Assembly (NCBI GenBank): GCA_046328525.1
Contig: JAXLWK010000005.1
Location: 248,001-312,000, forward strand
Direction: 5' to 3'
Length of the DNA stretch: 64,000 bases
From: JBDHWG01 sp046328525
Lineage (GTDB): Bacteria > Chloroflexota > Anaerolineae > Epilineales > JAHCIE01
Under the pieces are notes generated by a model, which was not told the origin of the DNA, did no database searches, and was given only the letters and a program-made list of their open reading frames with translations. Position numbers and translations under genes: made by a program. Shown here piece after piece: positions 1 through 8,270 of this stretch. The first letter of the stretch is position 1. Each line of letters starts with the position of its first letter.

Positions 1-38
1 GACCGGCCGCCAGGCTCCCGCTTCGGGAGGCGGTACCC

Positions 39-1358
39 ATGAGCAAGCGCATCAATCAACTCCACTACCAGGCCGACCAGATCGAGGCGGTCCTGGCGAG
101 CCACAAGATCGCCGGCCGCGTCACCGGCGGCTCGGTCACGCCCCAGATTGTCCGCTTCCACCTTGTGCCGGCCGTCGGCACGAAGGTCAGCCAGATTACC
201 CGGCTCTCCGAAGAGCTGGCCCTCGCCCTCGGCGTCGCCACCTGCCGCGTCGTGCGCCACGGCGCGACGATTGACCTCGAGTTCCCGCGCGGCGACCGCA
301 GCATGGTGCACCTCTTCGACCTGGTGGACCGCCTGCACCACGTCCCGCCGCACACGGCGATCCTCGGTATGGACGGGGAAGGCACGCCCATCCTGCTGCG
401 TCTCTCCAGCCCAGAGGTGCCCCACGTCCTCATCAGCGGGACGACGGGCAGCGGCAAGACGGCACTGGCGCGCTCGATGATCGCCAGCCTGGCGCACTAC
501 AACTCGCCGGCCGATCTGGCGCTCCTGCTGATTGACCCCAAAGGGCGGGGCTACGCTCCGTTCGCCAGCCTGCCGCACCTGGTCGCGGGCGTGGCGCAGA
601 ACACCCAGGAGGCCGTGATCGCTCTTCAGTGGCTGGTGCAGGAGATGGAGCGCCGCGACCGCGAGCGCATTACCTTACCGCGCATCGTGACGTTCATTGA
701 CGAGCTGGCCGACCTGGCGCTCGTCGGCGGGCCGGCCGTTGAGATGGCCTTGACGCGAATCTCGCAGCGCGGCCGCGAGGCGGGCCTGCACCTGGTCTGC
801 TGCACGCAGAAGCCGAGCAGCGCCATCATCGGCTCGCTGGTCAAGGCGAACTTCCCGGCGCGGCTGATCGGGAGCGTCGCCAGCGCCGAGGATGCGCGCG
901 TGGCGGCGGGGATTGCGAAGAGCGGCGCCGAGCGCCTGGTGGGTCGCGGCGATTTTCTGCTCGTCGTGCAGGGCAACGCGCACCGGCTTCAGGCCGCGTT
1001 CGTCGCCGAGAGTGACCTCGACGCCTGCCTGCCGGTCGGCGAGAGTCCGCGGCCGCTCGCGTCACTGGCCCCCACTCCGCCTCAGCCGGTGGCTGTGCCG
1101 CGCCGCCGACGCAGCGCGCCCGCAACGTCGGCCCCGCCTCCCCTGGCCGCCGAGCCGCCGGTTGCAGCGCCGCTCCAGGCCGTGTCTGTACCCCCGGCCC
1201 CGCCGGCCCCACCCGCGACGCCACCCGCCGGGGCGCAGCAACTTCCCCTGGGCATCGAGGGGGTGACGCCGTCGGCCCCGCCCGTTCCCGCGCCCAAGAA
1301 GCCGCGGCCCCAAGGCTGGCAGGTCATCCCAGGCGGCGGACAAAAGAAAGCGTCATAG
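39..1358 (+). CDS. Short FtsK/HerA-like DNA translocase ATPase
   Basis: 439 aa. An FtsK-type motor domain fills about residues 90-335, with Walker A GTTGSGKTA near residue 138 and Walker B VTFIDELAD near residue 225. A small N-terminal domain resembling the FtsK alpha domain precedes it. The four N-terminal membrane helices and the DNA-reading gamma winged helix of cellular FtsK are absent. The last 100 residues are Pro/Ala-rich. It should pump or reposition double-stranded DNA using ATP. A GGGAGG ribosome site lies 9 nt before the ATG. Short soluble FtsK-like motors of this layout are typical of conjugative or integrative elements, and the two small unknown genes that follow fit that. Chromosome partitioning is less likely. 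The gene upstream is outside the window. Confidence 0.85.
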   Translation: MSKRINQLHYQADQIEAVLASHKIAGRVTGGSVTPQIVRFHLVPAVGTKVSQITRLSEELALALGVATCRVVRHGATIDLEFPRGDRSMVHLFDLVDRLHHVPPHTAILGMDGEGTPILLRLSSPEVPHVLISGTTGSGKTALARSMIASLAHYNSPADLALLLIDPKGRGYAPFASLPHLVAGVAQNTQEAVIALQWLVQEMERRDRERITLPRIVTFIDELADLALVGGPAVEMALTRISQRGREAGLHLVCCTQKPSSAIIGSLVKANFPARLIGSVASAEDARVAAGIAKSGAERLVGRGDFLLVVQGNAHRLQAAFVAESDLDACLPVGESPRPLASLAPTPPQPVAVPRRRRSAPATSAPPPLAAEPPVAAPLQAVSVPPAPPAPPATPPAGAQQLPLGIEGVTPSAPPVPAPKKPRPQGWQVIPGGGQKKAS

Positions 1359-1376
1359 GTCTGCAACAGGAGGTGC

Positions 1377-1757
1377 ATGGTGAAGTGGCTATTTCGGGGC
1401 GCTGTGATTGCGTTTTTCGCCGGTCTGGGCGGCGCGGTCGCGGTGCGCATGGGGTCGGAGGCGATGGCGGTCGTCGTCGGCGTGGTGCTCGGCGTCGCGG
1501 GGGCGCTGCCGGTGGCCCTCCTCGTTCTCTACGCGGCGCGGCGTTCGGAGCCGCGCCCGGCGGAGAAGCCGGCTGAGCCGCAGCCGGCGCAGCCGTGGCA
1601 GCAGCCGGGCCTCGGCCCCGCCCAGCAGCCGCAAATCATCGTCGTTTCGCCGCCCCAGATGGCGGCCCCGCCGCGCGGCATGGGCGGCTGGTATCCCCAG
1701 CAGGCCGCGTTGCCGCCGGTGCAGCGTGAGTTCAACATTATTGGTGAGGACGGTTAG
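1377..1757 (+). CDS. Small membrane protein with two TM helices and a Pro-rich tail
   Basis: 126 aa. Two hydrophobic helices (about residues 5-22 and 28-52, GVVLGVAGALPVALLVLY) are followed by an Arg/Pro/Gln-rich cytoplasmic-looking tail. A perfect AGGAGGT sits 4 nt before the ATG, which decides this start. It begins 18 bases after the FtsK-like gene and is very likely co-transcribed with it. No family is recognised. A membrane anchor or partner for the DNA motor is possible but is only inferred from position. Confidence 0.7.
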   Translation: MVKWLFRGAVIAFFAGLGGAVAVRMGSEAMAVVVGVVLGVAGALPVALLVLYAARRSEPRPAEKPAEPQPAQPWQQPGLGPAQQPQIIVVSPPQMAAPPRGMGGWYPQQAALPPVQREFNIIGEDG

Positions 1758-1839
1758 CGAGAACGCGGCCGGCGATCAGGTCGGCCGCGAGACGTGAGCG
1801 ATACTCCCCACCCCACCCATACTCGTCGGGAGTGCAGGC

Positions 1840-2142
1840 ATGGACATCGGTTTGATGTGGTATGACAAGGATTCCAGGACGCCGTTCGCGGCCAAGGTCG
1901 AGCTGGCGGCGGAGCGATATCGAGAGCGGTTCGGCGTCGAGCCGAACCTGGTGCTGGTACACCCGTCGGCGATAGGTGAGGGCGCGGCGCCGGGTTACGA
2001 GGTGCGCGCCAGCGCCTACGTCCGCCCGCACCATCTCATGGTTGGGTACGACGCCGACGCGCAGCCGACGCCCCGCCTGGTCGAGGCGGCGGCCGCGCCG
2101 GTGGAAGAGGAGCGGCCGCGGAAGAAGCGCCGCGCCGCGTAG
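1840..2142 (+). CDS. Unknown 100-aa protein of the FtsK-like module
   Basis: 100 aa, starting MDIGLMWYDKDSRT. The N-terminal 75 residues look like a compact alpha/beta fold with a conserved-looking stretch (AAERYRERFGVEPNLVLVHP), and the tail is basic (RPRKKRRAA). No enzyme motif, signal peptide or membrane helix is seen. It is the last gene of the FtsK-like group; a weak hairpin (2174-2202) follows. Proteins of this style accompany mobile-element genes in related bacteria, but I assign no function. Confidence 0.65.
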   Translation: MDIGLMWYDKDSRTPFAAKVELAAERYRERFGVEPNLVLVHPSAIGEGAAPGYEVRASAYVRPHHLMVGYDADAQPTPRLVEAAAAPVEEERPRKKRRAA

Positions 2143-2173
2143 CAAGCACTCATCCCCCCATCCCCCTCCTTCC

Positions 2174-2202
2174 CGAGCCGCACCGGAACACGGCGCGGCT
2201 CG
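2174..2202 (+). terminator. Weak hairpin after the FtsK-like module
   Basis: An 8-bp stem (CGAGCCGC with GCGGCTCG) around a 13-nt loop is followed by CCCATTTATGCTTT. The T tract is poor, so termination is only probable. Confidence 0.4.
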
Positions 2203-2272
2203 CCCATTTATGCTTTATCTCCGTCGTGAGCGAGGCGACACTTCACCTCCGCCGGCGGATGGGACAGGGGGA

Positions 2273-2326
2273 TTTGGAGGGGCATGCCCTCCAAACCTCC
2301 CCGACCTATGAAGCGCAAAGATAGAG
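2273..2326. repeat. Dispersed intergenic repeat, copy A
   Basis: A stem-loop (TTTGGAGGG / CCCTCCAAA) is followed by CCTCCCCGACC and AAAGATAGA. The same arrangement (GCCCCTCCAAACC, CCCCAACC, AAAGATAGA) recurs at 23048-23099, so this is a dispersed non-coding repeat. Confidence 0.55.
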
Positions 2327-2400
2327 TCCTATCTATGCAGAGTGTTATCAAAATGTTTGTCCACCGGGCGCGGTGGCGCATAACTTGCTGAGGAGTGATC

Positions 2401-3576
2401 ATGCCACCCCTCCCCCATGCTGACATCCCCCAGATCTTCAGTTCCTTTTGGCTGGCGGGGTTCGAGTCCGGCAGCCAGATCAACCGGGCCGGCGTGCGGC
2501 TGGACATGCTTGCCTCGACGCAGCACGACCAGCAGGCGGAGGCCGACTACGCCCGCCTGCGCAGCGTCGGCATCACCACGGCGCGGGACGCGGTGCGCTG
2601 GCGCCTCATTGACCGTGGCGGCCGCTACGACTTCGCGTCCTTCGCGCCCATGTTGGCGGCGGCGCAGCGGCAGCGCATCCAGGTGATCTGGGCGTTGTGC
2701 CACTACGGCTGGCCGGACGATGTGGACGTGTTCGCCCCGGCTTTCGTGGACCGCTTCGCCCGCTTCGCCCGCGCGACGGCGCGCTTCGTCCGCGAGCACT
2801 CGGACGTTGTGCCGTACTACACGCCGATCAACGAGATGTCCTACCTGGCGTGGGCGGCAGGCGACGCCCAGTACTTCCATCCTTACGCCAGTGGCCGTGG
2901 CTACGAGCTAAAGATGCAGCTCACGCGGGCCGCGATCTCGGCGATGGAAGAGGTGTGGGCCGTGGACGGCCGCGCGCGCTTCGTCCACGTAGACCCCATC
3001 ATCCACATCGCCCCGCAGCGCGGCCGCGAGGACCTGGCCGACGAGGTCGAGGCGCGGCGGCTGGGCCAGTTCCAGTCGGCGGACATGCTGGTCGGGCGGC
3101 TGGAGCCGCAGCTCGGCGGCGCTCCGCGCTACCTTGACATCGTCGGCGTCAACTTCTACCACAACAGCGAGTGGGAGTATCCCAGCGGGTTGTGGCTGGG
3201 GTGGGCCTACAAGCCGCTGGACGACCGTTGGCGTCCGCCGCACCAGATTCTCGCCGAGGTGTATGCCCGCTACGGGCGGCCCATCTTCATCGCCGAGACC
3301 AGCCACTACGGCGCGGGGCGCGCGGCCTGGCTGCGCTTCATGCTGGACGAGGTTCAGCAGGCCTGGGCGCTGGGGACGCCCATCGGCGGCGTGACACTGT
3401 ACCCGATCCTGGACCGCCATGACTGGGACCGCCTCGACCACTGGCACAACAGTGGTCTGTGGGACCTGGCGCCGGACGGGGAGGGCGGCCTGCGGCGTGT
3501 CCTAAACACGGAGTACGCCAACGAGCTGCGGCGGCTGCAAGCCGAGCTGGCGGAGCGTCGCCGCATCCCCCTGTAG
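2401..3576 (+). CDS. Glycoside hydrolase, GH1-like beta-glycosidase fold
   Basis: 391 aa. A TIM-barrel clan GH-A enzyme: YYTPINEM carries the probable acid/base Glu145, FIAETSHYG the probable nucleophile Glu299, and IVGVNFYHN and GVTLYPILD match barrel strands 7 and 8. There is no signal peptide, so it probably acts in the cytoplasm on short glycosides. GAGGAG lies 5 nt before the ATG at 2401; an in-frame GTG six bases upstream overlaps that ribosome site and is rejected. The substrate cannot be read from the sequence. It lies near other glycosidases (GH44 at 5181, GH29 at 16093, GH13 at 19677). The barrel is shorter than usual GH1 enzymes (about 450 aa), so another clan GH-A family is possible. 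Confidence 0.8.
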   Translation: MPPLPHADIPQIFSSFWLAGFESGSQINRAGVRLDMLASTQHDQQAEADYARLRSVGITTARDAVRWRLIDRGGRYDFASFAPMLAAAQRQRIQVIWALCHYGWPDDVDVFAPAFVDRFARFARATARFVREHSDVVPYYTPINEMSYLAWAAGDAQYFHPYASGRGYELKMQLTRAAISAMEEVWAVDGRARFVHVDPIIHIAPQRGREDLADEVEARRLGQFQSADMLVGRLEPQLGGAPRYLDIVGVNFYHNSEWEYPSGLWLGWAYKPLDDRWRPPHQILAEVYARYGRPIFIAETSHYGAGRAAWLRFMLDEVQQAWALGTPIGGVTLYPILDRHDWDRLDHWHNSGLWDLAPDGEGGLRRVLNTEYANELRRLQAELAERRRIPL

Positions 3577-3604
3577 CGCCGGCGCGACACGTTCGTGACC
3601 AATC

Positions 3605-3633
3605 TTGGCGAACGGCAGGCGCGGGCGTACAAT
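3605..3633 (+). promoter_or_regulatory. Sigma-70-type promoter for the M20 peptidase gene
   Basis: TTGGCG (3605-3610), a 17-nt spacer and TACAAT (3628-3633) place the start of transcription near 3640, about 35 nt before the ATG at 3675. Confidence 0.6.
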
Positions 3634-3674
3634 ACCTCCCATCCCCCGCACCGAAACGAGAGGAGACCTGCCCA

Positions 3675-5045
3675 ATGCCCGCCTGGGAAGCCTACCTGAA
3701 CGAGAACAAGCAGCGATTCGTGGATGAGCTGGTGGAGCTGGCAAGCATCCCCAGCATCTCCGCCCTGTCGGAGCACGCCCCCGACGTCGAGCGCGCCGCC
3801 CAGTGGGTGGCGAACCGCATGACGGCGGCCGGCATCGAGAACGTCCGCGTCATGCCCACCGGCGGCCATCCCGTCGTCTATGGCGACTGGCTGCACGCGC
3901 CGAGCGGGCCGACCATCCTGATTTACGGCCACTTCGACGTCCAGCCCGTAGACCCGCTGAACCTGTGGACGACGCCGCCCTTCGAGCCGACGATCCGCGA
4001 CGGCCGACTGTACGCGCGCGGCGCGACCGACGACAAGGGCAACATGTTCGGCCCTATCATCGCCGCCGAAGCCCTGCTCAAGACGACGGGCAAGCTCCCC
4101 ATCAACGTCAAGTTCATCTTCGAGGGTCAGGAGGAGATCGGCAGCCCGCAGCTCGGCCAGTTCGTCGCAGCGAACAAGGAGCTGCTGGCGTGCGACGTCG
4201 TGCTCAACGCCGACAGCGGCCAGTTCAGCGAGACCGAGCCGCAAATCGGCGTCGGGCTGCGCGGCCTCGCCGCCATCCAGATTGACGTCCAGGGCGCGCG
4301 CTCGGACCTGCACTCCGGGATGTACGGCGGCGCGATTGCCAACCCACTGCACGCCCTTATCGCCATCCTGGACTCGATGCACGCGCCCGACGGCACGATC
4401 ACAGTCGAGGGCTTCTACGACGACGTCGTTCCGCTGACGCCGGCGATGCGAGAGGAGATCGCGCGAATCCCCTACGACGAGGCCGAGTACGTGGCCGAGA
4501 TTGGCATCCAGGAGGTGTTCGGCGAGCCGGGCTACACGACCTACGAGCGCCTATGGGTGCGCCCAACGCTGGAGATCGTCGGGATATGGGGCGGCTTCCA
4601 GGGCGAGGGCATCAAGACCGTCCTGGCGCGCGAAGCCCACGCCAAGATCGCCTGCCGCCTCGCGCCAAACCAGAAGCCGGAGCGTATCCGCGAGCTGCTC
4701 GTGCGCCACGTCGAGACGCACACGCCGCCCGGTGTGACCGTCACTGTCCAGTCCTTCCCGTTCCAGGCCTACCCGTACCTTATGCCCCTGGACCTGCCGA
4801 CGGTGCAGGTGGTGCGCGAGGTGCTGACGGAGATGTACGGACGCGAGCCGTACTACGTTAGCTCCGGCGGTAGCGTGCCGGTGACGGAGCTGTTCCAGCG
4901 TTACCTCGGCGCGTACTCCGTCGGCCTCGGCTTCGGCCTGCACGACGAGCAGATCCACGCCCCGGACGAGTTCTTCCGCCTGTCGAGCTTCGAGAAGGGG
5001 CCGGTCGCGTACTGCCTGACCCTGGAGAAGCTCGGCGAAGCCTAA
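3675..5045 (+). CDS. M20 family metallopeptidase (carnosinase-like dipeptidase)
   Basis: 456 aa, the usual length for M20A/CNDP-type dipeptidases. Metal and catalytic motifs are present: YGHFDVQP (His and Asp), ARGATDDKGN (bridging Asp), GQEEIGSP (general-base Glu and metal Glu) and the C-terminal GLHDEQIHAPDE with its His ligand. A dimerisation domain lies between about residues 190 and 350. It hydrolyses dipeptides or short peptides in the cytoplasm using two metal ions. An AGGAGA ribosome site and the promoter at 3605-3633 fix the ATG at 3675; the frame is open further upstream but overlaps the preceding gene. Exact substrate unknown. Confidence 0.92.
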   Translation: MPAWEAYLNENKQRFVDELVELASIPSISALSEHAPDVERAAQWVANRMTAAGIENVRVMPTGGHPVVYGDWLHAPSGPTILIYGHFDVQPVDPLNLWTTPPFEPTIRDGRLYARGATDDKGNMFGPIIAAEALLKTTGKLPINVKFIFEGQEEIGSPQLGQFVAANKELLACDVVLNADSGQFSETEPQIGVGLRGLAAIQIDVQGARSDLHSGMYGGAIANPLHALIAILDSMHAPDGTITVEGFYDDVVPLTPAMREEIARIPYDEAEYVAEIGIQEVFGEPGYTTYERLWVRPTLEIVGIWGGFQGEGIKTVLAREAHAKIACRLAPNQKPERIRELLVRHVETHTPPGVTVTVQSFPFQAYPYLMPLDLPTVQVVREVLTEMYGREPYYVSSGGSVPVTELFQRYLGAYSVGLGFGLHDEQIHAPDEFFRLSSFEKGPVAYCLTLEKLGEA

Positions 5046-5079
5046 GCCGGACTTTGCCGACTCCCGCTGGAGAGCGGTG

Positions 5080-5107
5080 GTAGAGACGCGGTATACCGCG
5101 TCTCTAC
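5080..5107. repeat. 28-bp perfect palindrome, GTAGAGACGCG family
   Basis: A perfect palindrome: GTAGAGACGCG, centre GTATAC, CGCGTCTCTAC. Relatives lie at 12253-12290, 22188-22215, 38753-38781 and 44564-44590. It sits between the M20 gene and the GH44 gene and could act as a terminator hairpin. Confidence 0.85.
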
Positions 5108-5180
5108 GCCACTCGAGCAGGCTGAGGCGCTAGTTCCGCTCGGTTCTTCCGGTCGGCTCCCACAGTAGGAGGTGATCCGC

Positions 5181-7199
5181 ATGCCCCCCCGCGTATCCCC
5201 CTTGATGCGCCTGCTGGTGCTGTGTGCGGTCCTCGCCAGCGTCGCCCTGCTCCCAAGCCAGGGCCACGCCCAGTCCCCTTTCTCCCACGACGACAGCGCC
5301 TTCGCCGCGCCGGCCGCGACACCCACACCGCCGCCCAGCGTCGGGCCGGCGCTGAGCGTGGACGCCGCGGCGAGCCGCCACGCCATCAGCCCCGACATCT
5401 ACGGCATCAACTACGCCAGCGAGGACCTGGCGGCCGCCGTGCGCCTGCCGGTGCGGCGCTGGGGCGGCAACGCGACGACGCGCTACAACTACCGCTACGA
5501 CACGAGCAACCACGCCAGCGACTGGTACTTCGAGAACATCCCGGAGGATAACACCAACCCCGCCGCCTTGCCCGACGGCTCCGCCGCCGATAGCTTCGTC
5601 GAGCAGGACCGCCGCACAGGGACGAAGACGATCATGACCATGCCACTCATCGGCTGGACGCCGAAGTCGCGCGCCTACGCCTGCGGCTTCAGCGTGGCGA
5701 CCTACGGGGCACAGCAGAGCGTGGACCCGTGGCGGACGGATTGCGGCAACGGCGTCAGAACGTCGGGGGCCACCGTCACCGGCAACGACCCGACGGACAC
5801 GAGCGTGGCGATTGACCCGGCGTTCGTCCAGGGCTGGATCGGCCACCTCATCGGGCGCTACGGGACGGCGGCCCACGGCGGCGTCGCCTACTACAACCTG
5901 GACAACGAGCCGATGCTGTGGAACAGCACCCACCGCGACGTTCACCCGTCGCCGACGAGCTATGACGAGCTGCGTGACCGCACGCTCCAGTATACCGCTG
6001 CCATCAAGGCCGCCGACCCCAGCGCGAAGACGCTCGGCCCGGTGCTATGGGGCTGGACAGCCTACTTCTGGTCGGCGCTGGACCAGGCGCCGGGCGGGAG
6101 CTGGTGGAACAACCCGCAGGACCGCAACGCCCACGGCGGCGTGGCGTTCACGCCGTGGTATCTCGCCCAGATGGCGGCCTACGAGGGACAGCACGGCGTC
6201 CGCATCCTGGACTACCTGGACCTGCACTACTACCCGCAGGCGTCCGGCGTCTCCCTCGCGCCGGCCGGCAACGCCGCGACCCAGGCCCTGCGCCTGCGCT
6301 CGACGCGCTCGCTGTGGGACCCGACCTACGTAGACGAGAGCTGGATCGCCGACACGGTGCAGCTCATCCCGCGCATGCGCGGCTGGGTGAACGCGAACTA
6401 CCCCGGCACGAAGCTCGCCATCAGCGAGTACAACTGGGGCGCGCTCGACACCATCAACGGCGCGCTCGCCCAGGCCGATGTCCTCGGCATCTTTGGGCGC
6501 GAGGGGCTGGACCTGGCGACGCTGTGGGAGCCGCCCCAGGTCACGGAGCCTGGCGCGTTCGCCTTCCGCATGTACCGCAACTACGACGGGTCGGGCAGCG
6601 CGTTCGGCGACACGAGTGTCCTCGCCACGAGCGCCGACCAGGGAACGCTGGCAATCTACGGCGCGCAGCGGAGCAGCGACAACGCCCTGACGCTGATGGT
6701 CGTCAACAAGACGAACACCCCTCTGGCAAGCCACCTGTCCCTGGCCGGGTTCAGCCCGGCCGCCGCCGCCGCCGTCTACCGCTACAGCCCGGCGAACCTG
6801 GCGGCGATTGTGCGCGAGGCCGACCTGGCCGTCACGGGCAGCGGCTTCGACGCCACGTCCCCCGGCCAGAGCATCACCCTGTTTGTGCTGCCGGCAAGCG
6901 CCGCTCCGACTCCGACCGCGACGCCCACCGCGACGCCCACGCGCACGGCCACGGCGACCCGCACGCCCACCGTGACGCGCACGCCGACGCCGACGCCAAC
7001 CCGGGCGCGCTACAGCATGGGCGACTTCAACCACAACGGGGTGATTGACGCGGAAGATGTGCAGATCGAGGCGAGCCACTGGCCGCGGCGGCCAGCCACC
7101 GCCGACGCCGCCGCCTACGACATAGACGGCAACGGCGCCGTGGACATCACCGACATCATGCTCCTCACGCGCGACCTGGGCCTGCCCGCCGGGCAGTGA
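5181..7199 (+). CDS. Secreted GH44 endoglucanase/xyloglucanase with C-terminal dockerin
   Basis: 672 aa. A Sec signal peptide (LMRLLVLCAVLASVALL, cleavage near GHAQS) precedes a GH44 catalytic region (about residues 55-570): RWGGNATTRYNY is the family signature, YYNLDNEPMLW carries the acid Glu243 and LAISEYNWGA the nucleophile Glu416. A Pro/Thr linker follows, then a type I dockerin of about 60 residues with two EF-like calcium loops (DFNHNGVIDAEDV and DIDGNGAVDITDI). It should cut beta-1,4-glucans or xyloglucan outside the cell and dock to a cohesin. AGGAGG lies 8 nt before the ATG at 5181; the in-frame GTG at 5172 overlaps that site. No cohesin is seen in the window. Confidence 0.9.
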   Translation: MPPRVSPLMRLLVLCAVLASVALLPSQGHAQSPFSHDDSAFAAPAATPTPPPSVGPALSVDAAASRHAISPDIYGINYASEDLAAAVRLPVRRWGGNATTRYNYRYDTSNHASDWYFENIPEDNTNPAALPDGSAADSFVEQDRRTGTKTIMTMPLIGWTPKSRAYACGFSVATYGAQQSVDPWRTDCGNGVRTSGATVTGNDPTDTSVAIDPAFVQGWIGHLIGRYGTAAHGGVAYYNLDNEPMLWNSTHRDVHPSPTSYDELRDRTLQYTAAIKAADPSAKTLGPVLWGWTAYFWSALDQAPGGSWWNNPQDRNAHGGVAFTPWYLAQMAAYEGQHGVRILDYLDLHYYPQASGVSLAPAGNAATQALRLRSTRSLWDPTYVDESWIADTVQLIPRMRGWVNANYPGTKLAISEYNWGALDTINGALAQADVLGIFGREGLDLATLWEPPQVTEPGAFAFRMYRNYDGSGSAFGDTSVLATSADQGTLAIYGAQRSSDNALTLMVVNKTNTPLASHLSLAGFSPAAAAAVYRYSPANLAAIVREADLAVTGSGFDATSPGQSITLFVLPASAAPTPTATPTATPTRTATATRTPTVTRTPTPTPTRARYSMGDFNHNGVIDAEDVQIEASHWPRRPATADAAAYDIDGNGAVDITDIMLLTRDLGLPAGQ

Positions 7200-7212
7200 A
7201 GGGCCGCCTTCT

Positions 7213-7249
7213 GGCCCCCTCTCCCCGTGGGAGAGGCTGGGTGAGGGTC
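7213..7249. repeat. Copy of the CCCTCTCCC...GGGTGAGGGTC repeat
   Basis: CCCTCTCCCCGTGGGAGAGG is followed by CTGGGTGAGGGTC. It is the same family as the inverted pair at 15919-16015 and lies just after the GH44 stop, where it may help end transcription. Confidence 0.6.
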
Positions 7250-7284
7250 TTCATCCGTGCGCTGCGTGGGTTTCCAGGCCGTGC

Positions 7285-7290
7285 TATAAT
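7285..7290 (+). promoter_or_regulatory. Extended -10 promoter for the PLP-lyase gene
   Basis: TGCTATAAT fits an extended -10 element (TGnTATAAT). No good -35 hexamer is visible. The start of transcription would be near 7297, about 23 nt before the ATG at 7320. Confidence 0.55.
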
Positions 7291-7319
7291 TAGCATCATC
7301 TCTCGCCGAGTGGAACCCC

Positions 7320-8270
7320 ATGCCATTGTACTCCGAAGTGACCCTGGCGGAGGGGCGCATCCGCCCCTACGTGCGCGAGACGCCCGTCGAGCTGTCCCTG
7401 CCGTTGAGCGAGAGGGGGCGGAGCGGGGTTTACCTAAAGCTAGAGAACATCCAGCACACCGGCTCCTTCAAGCTGCGCGGCGCCGTCAACAAGCTGCTAA
7501 CCCTGTCGCCGGCCCAGCGCGCCGGCGGCGTCGTGACGGCGTCGTCCGGCAATCACGGGGCGGCGGTCGCGTATGCCCTCAGCCGGCTCGGCGCGCGCGG
7601 CCTCATCGTCGTTCCGGAAACAGCCTCGCCAACAAAAGTCGCCATGATTCGCCGCTACGGGGCCGACGTCCTCTTCCACGGCGACGACAGCGTGGTGAGC
7701 GAGATGCACGCGCGAAAGCTGGCCGACGAGCGCGGCCTGCCCTACATCTCTCCCTACAACGACCCCGACATCGTCGCCGGGCAGGGCACGGTCGGGCTGG
7801 AGCTGGCGCGGCAGATCACGCCGATAGACGCCGTGTTCGTCACCGTCGGCGGCGGCGGCCTGATCAGCGGCATCGCCGGCTACCTGAAGGCCGTCTACCC
7901 CGGCGTGCAGATCATCGGCTGCCTGCCGCAGAACTCGCCGGTCATGGCCGCGTCGGTGCGCGCCGGCCACATCGTCGAGATGGAGTCGCTGCCGACCCTG
8001 TCCGACGGGTCGGCGGGCGGCGTCGAGCCGGACGCCATCACCTTCGACCTGTGCCGCGCCCTGGTTGACGACTACGTGCTCGTGTCCGAGGCCGAGATCG
8101 CCGACGCGATACGCCTGGTCGTGGACGGCCACCACATGCTCGTCGAGGGCGCGGCCGGCGTGGCCGTCGCCGGCTACCTCCGCCGCCGCGACGAGTTCCC
8201 GGGCGGCAATGTCGTCGTCGTCCTGTGCGGCGCGAACATCAGCCGCGAGGCGCTGCGGGCGATCCTGTAG
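7320..8270 (+). CDS. Threonine dehydratase/serine racemase-like PLP enzyme
   Basis: 316 aa, a fold-type II PLP enzyme. GSFKLRGAVN carries the Schiff-base Lys51, SSGNHGAAVAYA binds the substrate carboxylate and TVGGGGLISGI the PLP phosphate. The length matches catabolic threonine ammonia-lyases and serine racemases; the C-terminal ACT regulatory domain of biosynthetic IlvA is absent. It probably deaminates L-Thr/L-Ser to 2-oxo acids in the cytoplasm. The antiporter gene starts at the base right after its stop codon, so the two are translationally coupled. Ectoine-type or hydroxyaspartate ammonia-lyases are alternatives. Confidence 0.88.
   Translation: MPLYSEVTLAEGRIRPYVRETPVELSLPLSERGRSGVYLKLENIQHTGSFKLRGAVNKLLTLSPAQRAGGVVTASSGNHGAAVAYALSRLGARGLIVVPETASPTKVAMIRRYGADVLFHGDDSVVSEMHARKLADERGLPYISPYNDPDIVAGQGTVGLELARQITPIDAVFVTVGGGGLISGIAGYLKAVYPGVQIIGCLPQNSPVMAASVRAGHIVEMESLPTLSDGSAGGVEPDAITFDLCRALVDDYVLVSEAEIADAIRLVVDGHHMLVEGAAGVAVAGYLRRRDEFPGGNVVVVLCGANISREALRAIL

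Noticed and set aside
1..2400. Attachment site or integrase at the edge of the FtsK-like module
   Set aside because: No tRNA end, integrase gene or direct repeat could be recognised in this interval.
3459..3674. N-terminal extension of the M20 peptidase by 72 codons
   Set aside because: It overlaps the GH1-like gene, crosses the promoter and has no peptidase similarity; the ATG at 3675 has a ribosome site.
3354..4382. Long minus-strand frame opposite the M20 peptidase gene, and similar long frames opposite most high-GC genes
   Set aside because: They mirror strong genes, are rich in Arg, Ala and Val as expected from GC-rich codons, and lack recognisable domains.
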